A stretch of DNA of 26,804 nucleotides from positions 1-26,804 of the forward strand of contig JBGPYB010000056.1 in assembly GCA_041493035.1 (NCBI GenBank), written 5' to 3'. Each line of letters begins with the position of its first letter. Position 1 is the first letter of the stretch. The notes below the pieces were generated by a model that saw only the letters and a list, made by a program, of their open reading frames with translations, ran no database searches and was not told where the DNA came from. The position numbers and the translations under genes are program-made. The stretch is from JBGPYB01 sp041493035. GTDB taxonomy: Bacteria; Acidobacteriota; Vicinamibacteria; Fen-336. Below, piece by piece: positions 21,998 through 26,804 of the stretch.

Positions 21998-22719
21998 GGC
22001 TTTCGGGCCAGGGCGAAGACGCTCGCACCGATGGGCAACGACACGTGGGGGACGAGTCGCGCTTCGAGTTGCAGGAGCCCGAGGAAGGCCCGCTCGAGGA
22101 TGGGCGACAGGAATTGGACGTCCGACCCGTGCCGACCGCTGATGCGATCGAGGGTTCGCCGGGCGGCGAGGACCGGGAAGAGGAAGAAGTTGGCGTAGGT
22201 CGATCGAAGGACGTCGAGGCCGGCCGCGCCCAACAGCGCCTTGACCTCCGAGCGTGTGTAGCGATGGCGGGAGTGGACCGCCTCGTCGTGGGCGCCCCAA
22301 AGCATCTTGAGGGCCGGGACACGCACCAGGAGCAGTCCTCCTGGGCGGAGCACGCGAGCCAGCTCGGCGACGGCCGCCCGGTCGTCGGTGATCCAGCGAT
22401 GGTAGAGGACGTCGAAGGAGGTCACGCAGTCGAAGGCTTCATCCCGGAACGGCAGACGGAGGAGGCTGCCACCCACGGCCCGGACGCCCCGGCCTCGGCA
22501 AAAGCGCAGGGCTTCTTCCGAGAGATCGACGCCGACCGCGGTGCCGCGCCGGCCGAGATGCAGCAGGTTGTTTCCGGTGCCGCATCCCGCGTCGAGGATG
22601 CGCCCCGTTCCCGCTCCTCGTGCGCCGCGCAGGAGAGCATCGGTGATGTCGCGCATTCCCGCGTACCACCACTGCCGCTCTTCGGCCAGAAACATCCGCT
22701 CGTACTCTTCGACGTTCAA
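21994..22719 (-). CDS. SAM-dependent class I methyltransferase
   Basis: A 241-residue Rossmann methyltransferase. Motif I is ILDAGCGTGNNLLHL (41-55), with acidic Asp65 in VGVDLSEEA; motif II/III is FRDEAFDCVTSFDVLYH, and the post-motif is LARVLRPGGLLLVRVPAL. The N-terminus (EYERMF, then ERQWWYAGMRD) is the usual lead-in of methyltransferases found in sugar and lipid clusters. It starts at TTG 22719, giving a TTGA overlap with the upstream stop; an ATG at 22695 would cut off the conserved EYERMF start. It is last of four overlapping genes. The acceptor is unknown: a sugar, lipid or quinone-like molecule are all possible. Confidence 0.87.
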   Translation of the reverse strand: MNVEEYERMFLAEERQWWYAGMRDITDALLRGARGAGTGRILDAGCGTGNNLLHLGRRGTAVGVDLSEEALRFCRGRGVRAVGGSLLRLPFRDEAFDCVTSFDVLYHRWITDDRAAVAELARVLRPGGLLLVRVPALKMLWGAHDEAVHSRHRYTRSEVKALLGAAGLDVLRSTYANFFLFPVLAARRTLDRISGRHGSDVQFLSPILERAFLGLLQLEARLVPHVSLPIGASVFALARKP

Positions 22720-23939
22720 CGTCTTTCCTCAGCGCCGAAACCAAAGCCCGCGATCTGCGCTTCTCCGGGCCCAGCGTATGTGAGACGGACCTCGTTCACA
22801 CCGTGGCGCCAGAGGCCCCCTGCGGCCGGGACGTCGTAGACCCTGAACCCCGATTCCAGGTCCACCTTGGCGACCGCGCTGGAGTTGATTTCGACCGAGA
22901 GGGCTCCCGAGCCGGCCGCCCGGATCGTGAACCCCAACGGCCCGGCTCCGCCGAAGGGAAGAAAGAGGCGCGCGCTTCCCGCAAGACGACGGCATGCGAC
23001 GCCCTCCCAGGAGGTCCTGGCGCCCCATCCCTCGGCCAGGAGAGAAGGGTCGACCTGTGGGTCGTCGATGGAGAACGTTCGTCGAGGATCCTTCCCCAGA
23101 AGCGATCGCCCCACGACCACGTCGAACTTGGCAGGGGTCACGTGGTGACGCCATGCGAAGAACCAATTCGCCGGCCACGCGGGGGGAGAGCCGACGGCGC
23201 GGGATAGGATCTCCGCGTTGGTCTCAGTGATCTGGCTGAAGGAGACGGGGAGGTCGCGCGGAATGCGGTCGGTGCGGTACTGCTCCATGAAGAGCGCGTT
23301 CCAGAGCGTGAGGAGAGCCCCTGCCGTCATGATGGGTAGTCCGGGGCGTGTCCCCACCACTCTGCGAAGCCAGGAGAGGAACGCACCCGTGCCGAGCGCG
23401 AGAGCGGGCAAAGCAGCGCCAAACGGAGCCTCCGCTGCGGACGCCGGAGTTGTCGTCGACACCACGAGCACCAACGCCGCCACAGCCGCGGGCTTTGCCA
23501 CCGCACGCCACTCCCGTCGGGCGAGCATCACGAGGCCGACGACGCCCGTCCAAAGAAACGGCGATTCGAAGAGCAGGCCGCGAGGCGATCCGAAGAGGCG
23601 CTCTTCCAGTCGCCAGGGCTCGGGCAGCGCAACGATCCCGGTACGAGCGTAGGGAATGGCCACGGCCATGAGGGCCGCAAAGTTGCCGAGAAGCGCTCGT
23701 AGTGACCGATCCCCAGAGCCGATGGGCCACCAGAGCGCCAGCGCCACCGACGCCAAGGCGAAGCCCATCGCGGTCGAAGTGGGATCGGCATCTTGTGAGA
23801 GCGCTCTGAGCAGACCCGTCCCAAGGAAGAGCCCGACGGTCGTCCACGCGGCGACCAGGCTTCCCGCGAGATCCCGAACGCCACGGTAGACCAGCACAAG
23901 GCCGGCCAGCATCGTCAGGCTCGCCACGAAGAGATTCAT
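22716..23939 (-). CDS. Shortened GT-C-like membrane protein with C-terminal periplasmic module
   Basis: A 407-residue protein from ATG 23937-23939 (ATGA overlap with the FAD gene). About eight transmembrane helices (for example NLFVASLTMLAGLVLVY and MTAGALLTLWNALFM) precede a soluble C-terminal module of about 150 residues (255-407). The module starts WPANWFFAWRH, continues FDVVVGRSLL and GVACRRLAGSARLFLPF, and ends in a beta-rich part (VNEVRLTYAG). Both parts line up with the protein at 25255-26804, but this one begins at the equivalent of that protein's third helix or so. The first part of the GT-C fold, where the catalytic Asp/Glu of PMT/ArnT enzymes sits, is missing. It may be an inactive partner subunit or a sensing protein. 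A longer in-frame reading (to 24167) would lie in the FAD gene and is not hydrophobic. Confidence 0.75.
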   Translation of the reverse strand: MNLFVASLTMLAGLVLVYRGVRDLAGSLVAAWTTVGLFLGTGLLRALSQDADPTSTAMGFALASVALALWWPIGSGDRSLRALLGNFAALMAVAIPYARTGIVALPEPWRLEERLFGSPRGLLFESPFLWTGVVGLVMLARREWRAVAKPAAVAALVLVVSTTTPASAAEAPFGAALPALALGTGAFLSWLRRVVGTRPGLPIMTAGALLTLWNALFMEQYRTDRIPRDLPVSFSQITETNAEILSRAVGSPPAWPANWFFAWRHHVTPAKFDVVVGRSLLGKDPRRTFSIDDPQVDPSLLAEGWGARTSWEGVACRRLAGSARLFLPFGGAGPLGFTIRAAGSGALSVEINSSAVAKVDLESGFRVYDVPAAGGLWRHGVNEVRLTYAGPGEAQIAGFGFGAEERR

Positions 23940-25258
23940 GCGGATGGCCGTTCGCTTTCGGAAAGGACCGCCGACGCTCGCCGCGCGGCTTCGATTCCCA
24001 GATCGAAGGACCCGCTGATGGTGCGATCGTGGGGGTGGAGCTGGCACGAATCGGTCAGGAACAGGTTCGGGACGGGGGTCTGAACGCCGGGCGTGGTGGT
24101 CCGGTAGTCGGTCAGGCAGATGGGCTGTGCGAAGCGATCTCGAAAGACCGCGGAGAAGCGGACCCACGTCCGATCGAAGACCGGGTTGATGAGAGCCAGC
24201 GCGTCGGTGTACCGGCGCAACACCTCTTCATCACTCTGCGCATACCGAGGATCGTCGGCGGAGAGGTATTGAGGGACGTAGAGGACATGGTCCCCGGCCA
24301 GTTCCGGAAGGGGATTGAGGTTGGTGTACTCGATCATCCCGGCGAAAGGGACCCGGGGATCGTTGGTGTTGACCCAGAAGAAAGGCGTGACCGGCCGCTT
24401 CAGCCGCAGGAAAAGGCAAAAGATCCCGATGGTCGGGATCCGCTTCAGTCCCTCGATGTAGTCGCCTTGAAGGCCAGCGGCCAGCTCCCGGAAGCGCGAC
24501 GTCGTGATCGTCGACACCACGGCGTCGGCCGGCAGTGTCTCGCCCCCGACCCGCACACCGGTCGCGCGGGACCCGTCGAAGACGATCTGCTCCACGGGGG
24601 CGCTTCTGACGATTCGTCCCCCCCCCCTCTCGAAGTCCGCGGCGAGAGCGTCGAGGATGATCTGGGTACCCCCCTCCACATATCCGAGTTCCTCCCGCCA
24701 GGGAGAGGTTCGCGAGCGAGACAGACGCACCATCCGTGCCCAGATCCACGCCGCGCTGATCTCGTCCGCGTGCTCGGAGAACTTGAAGCGCATCAGCGGC
24801 TCCCAGATCACCCGGTAGGTCTTCTCCCCGAACATCCTCTTGAGCCACGGCACCGCCCGCTCCGGGGCGATGTCCTGCTCTTTCATCCCTTGAACGAGCT
24901 TCACCGCGATCCCGGCCCTGACGCGGTCGTGGAACCTAAGCGGTCGAAAGCGGAGCAGCTCCACTGGCGTAAGGAAGGCGTACAGAGTCCCGTCCACGAA
25001 GTAGGCCATCCGCGAGTCGCGCCAGCGGAGCCTCGATTGGAGCCCGAGCTCGGCGAGAGTGTCGATGAGGGCGTCGTCCCCTTTGCAGATGAAGTGGTAG
25101 TAACGTTCGATCCGAGTCCCCTGAACGTCGAAGGAGCTCGCAAGGCCGCCCAGTGCGGCGCTGCTCTCGAGGAGGGTGACCGAGGCCCCGTTCTTCTGGA
25201 GAGCGTGGGCGGTCTTCATGCCGGCCGGCCCACCCCCGATGACGATGGCTCGCTTCAA
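23936..25258 (-). CDS. FAD-dependent oxidoreductase (amine oxidase/protoporphyrinogen oxidase-like) of a glycan cluster
   Basis: A 440-residue flavoprotein. The N-terminal dinucleotide fold has AIVIGGGPAGMKTAHAL (4-20) and the acidic ribose binder LLESSAALGGLASSF. The C-terminus has PNLFLTDSCQLHPHDRTISG, an FAD-contact block. The middle (YYHFICKGDD, then WEPLMRFKF) resembles the NAD(P)/FAD oxidoreductases often seen beside glycosyltransferases and distantly UDP-galactopyranose mutase, but the reaction is not known. It starts at TTG 25258 in a TTGA overlap with the gene upstream; AAG follows directly, giving MKRAIVIGGG, the normal start of the fold. A run of ten G on the coding strand (24618-24627) lies in the FERGGGRI codons. 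Confidence 0.87.
   Translation of the reverse strand: MKRAIVIGGGPAGMKTAHALQKNGASVTLLESSAALGGLASSFDVQGTRIERYYHFICKGDDALIDTLAELGLQSRLRWRDSRMAYFVDGTLYAFLTPVELLRFRPLRFHDRVRAGIAVKLVQGMKEQDIAPERAVPWLKRMFGEKTYRVIWEPLMRFKFSEHADEISAAWIWARMVRLSRSRTSPWREELGYVEGGTQIILDALAADFERGGGRIVRSAPVEQIVFDGSRATGVRVGGETLPADAVVSTITTSRFRELAAGLQGDYIEGLKRIPTIGIFCLFLRLKRPVTPFFWVNTNDPRVPFAGMIEYTNLNPLPELAGDHVLYVPQYLSADDPRYAQSDEEVLRRYTDALALINPVFDRTWVRFSAVFRDRFAQPICLTDYRTTTPGVQTPVPNLFLTDSCQLHPHDRTISGSFDLGIEAARRASAVLSESERPSA
24618..24627 (-). repeat. Ten-base G tract (coding strand) in the FAD oxidoreductase gene
   Basis: An uninterrupted run of ten C on the plus strand. It is the longest homopolymer I noticed in the window and lies about 640 nt into the reading frame, so slippage would truncate the protein. 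Confidence 0.7.
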
Positions 25259-26804
25259 AGACGCCTTCCCTTCCTAGCGGTCCAAGCGAACTCAACGCTC
25301 GCCACACACAGGACTCCACTCCCACCTGCGGAGTCGAGGACGACCTCGTTCAGTTCGCGCCGCCAGAAGTCCGAAGGCACGCGAAATGAAGCCCGGCTCC
25401 AGCCCGGCCCAGCGGGAAGGTGTCCCGCGTCGTGGCCGTTGACGAGGACCGTCGCCTCTCGCGGCCCCGCCGGGGCCGCAACCTCAAACCGTAACTCAAG
25501 ATCCTCCGGGACGTCCAGCGGTGCGAACAGACGGCTCTTCCCACGGAAGCACCGAGCGACGAGACCGTCCACCGTCTCTGGGGCGCTCCAGGCTCCGTCG
25601 AGGAACGGTTTCACGGAGGGTGACGCGAGCTCCAGCCGTGGCCCGAGGCTGTTCTGCCGGTAGAAGAGGTAGCGCCCGACCATGAGGTCGTAGCGCGACG
25701 GCGGAAGCTGATAGCGGCGGGCGAAGAGCCAGCTCGCGGGCCACGTGGTGGGAAACCCCGCCACTTCGGCCACGACCTGCGTGGCCCCGCCGACGATCCG
25801 GGAGAAGGCCAACCCCCGGTCTGGATCCAAGAGACCGCGGCGCATCGCTTCGGAGGCCGTGAGGTTCCAGACGACGAAGGGAAGGACCACGACCGGGAGC
25901 GCCAGGGAGGGCCGCCGCCGGAACTGTTCCCGCAGTGCCTGGATCGACGCCGCAAAGCCGAAGGCCAGAATCGGCAGGACGCTGTCGAAGCGCCGGTTCG
26001 AGAAGGAAGCGCCAGCCCACCAATCGCCGCTGCACATGTTCACGTATGTCATGAGGAGCAGCGGAAGAGCGAGGAGGGCCGTGAGGGCCGGCCGGCGTCG
26101 GCTAAACGGGACGAACCCGAGGTAGCCAGCCCAAAAGACAGGCGTCCACGAGAAGAGGCCGTGGCGGGAGGAGAAGAGTGTTTCGGAGATCCATGGATGA
26201 TCGAGGCGAACGAAGTCGCACCCATGCGGGGGGCACGGCAGCAACCAGTGATCGTAGAGGGCCTTCCAGGCCGCCATCTGAGGGAAAGCCCCGACGAAGA
26301 CGCCCGCGGCGAGGAGGGCTCCCAACGCCGCGACACGCGGGAGACTTCGCGGCCCACGGATGAGCCGCGCTAGGAGATCGAGCCCGGGAAGAATCAAGAG
26401 AATCCCGTTCTGCCAGCGGACGCACATCGCGAGCCCCAGGATCGTGCCGAGGAAGAAATACCCCCAGGCGTCGCGCTTTCCCTCGCGATCGCGATCGCGA
26501 TCCCAGAGCCAGAGCGCGTATGCCGCGAGAAACATCGACGGGCTGTGGGCATAGGTCGGCTGGACGACGAGGTACCAATGGAAGAACGTCCCACCCCACA
26601 GAAGAAGGACCGCGCCGAGCGAGATCCCTGCATCGAAGTAGCGCAGCAGCAGCGCGTGGATCAGAAGCAGCGCCCCGAAGCCGTAGAGCAAATTCCCGAG
26701 GGCCACCGCGTTGAGGTGGCGCGACCCGTAGCCCGAGAGGTCCGGCGTCTCCCCAGTCACCCAACCCTCGAGCCTCGCCACGCCATCTCCGATCAAGAAG
26801 AACG
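25255..26804 (-). CDS. GT-C-like (GT39/ArnT-related) membrane glycosyltransferase, 5' end outside the window
   Basis: At least 516 residues; the frame stays open to the window edge and the apparent TTG start at 26796 follows in-frame Phe-Phe codons, so the N-terminus is missing. About ten transmembrane helices (for example GNLLYGFGALLLIHALLLRY and FFLGTILGLAMCVRW) are interrupted by loops such as WYLVVQPTYAHSPSMF, typical of polyprenyl-phosphate-dependent glycosyltransferases. The C-terminal module (about 160 residues, from WPASWLFARRY) contains DLMVGRYLFY, GLVARCFRGKSRLFAPL and a beta-sandwich-like end with LNEVVLDSAGG; it would face the periplasm. The same module ends the protein at 22716-23939. 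It heads a run of four overlapping genes. Confidence 0.78.
   Translation of the reverse strand, partial: FFLIGDGVARLEGWVTGETPDLSGYGSRHLNAVALGNLLYGFGALLLIHALLLRYFDAGISLGAVLLLWGGTFFHWYLVVQPTYAHSPSMFLAAYALWLWDRDRDREGKRDAWGYFFLGTILGLAMCVRWQNGILLILPGLDLLARLIRGPRSLPRVAALGALLAAGVFVGAFPQMAAWKALYDHWLLPCPPHGCDFVRLDHPWISETLFSSRHGLFSWTPVFWAGYLGFVPFSRRRPALTALLALPLLLMTYVNMCSGDWWAGASFSNRRFDSVLPILAFGFAASIQALREQFRRRPSLALPVVVLPFVVWNLTASEAMRRGLLDPDRGLAFSRIVGGATQVVAEVAGFPTTWPASWLFARRYQLPPSRYDLMVGRYLFYRQNSLGPRLELASPSVKPFLDGAWSAPETVDGLVARCFRGKSRLFAPLDVPEDLELRFEVAAPAGPREATVLVNGHDAGHLPAGPGWSRASFRVPSDFWRRELNEVVLDSAGGSGVLCVASVEFAWTARKGRRL
26485..26502. repeat. Three tandem GCGATC hexamers in coding sequence
   Basis: (GCGATC)3, containing two overlapping copies of the octamer palindrome GCGATCGC. 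It codes for Asp-Arg repeats in a cytoplasmic loop of the GT-C-like protein. Unit gain or loss would keep the frame. Confidence 0.6.

Noticed and set aside
23940..24167. Upstream extension of the 407-residue membrane protein
   Set aside because: The added 76 residues are Arg/Pro/His-rich, not hydrophobic, and lie within the FAD gene; so the missing N-terminal helices are not recovered there.
24029..25663. Plus-strand open frame of about 540 codons opposite the FAD oxidoreductase
   Set aside because: Composition is Arg/Pro/Gly-rich without motifs; the opposite strand encodes a clear flavoprotein with overlapping neighbours.
1..26804. tRNA/rRNA genes, CRISPR arrays, insertion sequences, riboswitches, replication origin
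   Set aside because: None recognised by eye; nearly all bases are inside protein genes, although a short non-coding RNA could be missed without a covariance-model search.

Overview
This is a dense, GC-rich stretch of chromosome from a Gram-negative bacterium. The outer-membrane evidence is TamB, an Omp85 barrel protein, a SurA-like chaperone and a lipoprotein. The presence of TrmFO (the folate-dependent tRNA m5U54 enzyme) rather than TrmA argues against Gammaproteobacteria. Gene density, heavy use of GTG/TTG starts, 4-nt stop/start overlaps and probable leaderless promoters would fit Acidobacteriota or a neighbouring phylum, but the sequence alone does not fix the taxon. I see no rRNA, tRNA, CRISPR array, transposase or phage gene, and no gene-free stretch longer than 300 bases apart from the doubtful small gene at the left end.

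Layout. (1) 1-412: a lower-GC left edge with a possible small secreted protein carrying a PKD-like motif. (2) 413-2651: trmFO and a Xer tyrosine recombinase, a widely conserved pair. (3) 2708-4913: an ECF sigma factor, a zinc-finger membrane anti-sigma factor and a periplasmic coiled-coil/proline-rich protein in one operon. (4) 4910-5275 (minus): a small four-helix membrane protein. (5) 5327-6325: a lipoprotein with two fibronectin-III domains. (6) 6363-10159: an FmdB zinc ribbon followed by a three-part acyl-CoA carboxylase (carboxyltransferase, biotin carboxylase, separate biotin carrier). (7) 10180-17250: an outer-membrane assembly operon of tamB, an Omp85 protein with about seven POTRA repeats, and a short SurA-like chaperone without a PPIase domain. 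(8) 17238-26804: a cell-surface glycan region. It holds two minus-strand operons (coiled-coil protein-GT4-GT4-GT2, and GT-C-like membrane protein-FAD oxidoreductase-second GT-C-like protein-methyltransferase) on either side of one plus-strand GT4 gene.

How it fits together. Regions 6 and 7 run the same way with gaps of 19-20 nt or overlaps, so acyl-CoA carboxylation (precursor supply) may be co-expressed with outer-membrane assembly. Region 8 looks like a glycan-building unit: a cytoplasmic GT2 of the polyprenyl-phosphate sugar type could supply lipid-linked sugars, GT4 enzymes could extend the glycan, and the GT-C-like membrane proteins could use such donors on the periplasmic face. The least familiar parts are the paired GT-C-like proteins sharing a C-terminal periplasmic module next to an FAD oxidoreductase, and the third gene of the sigma-factor operon.
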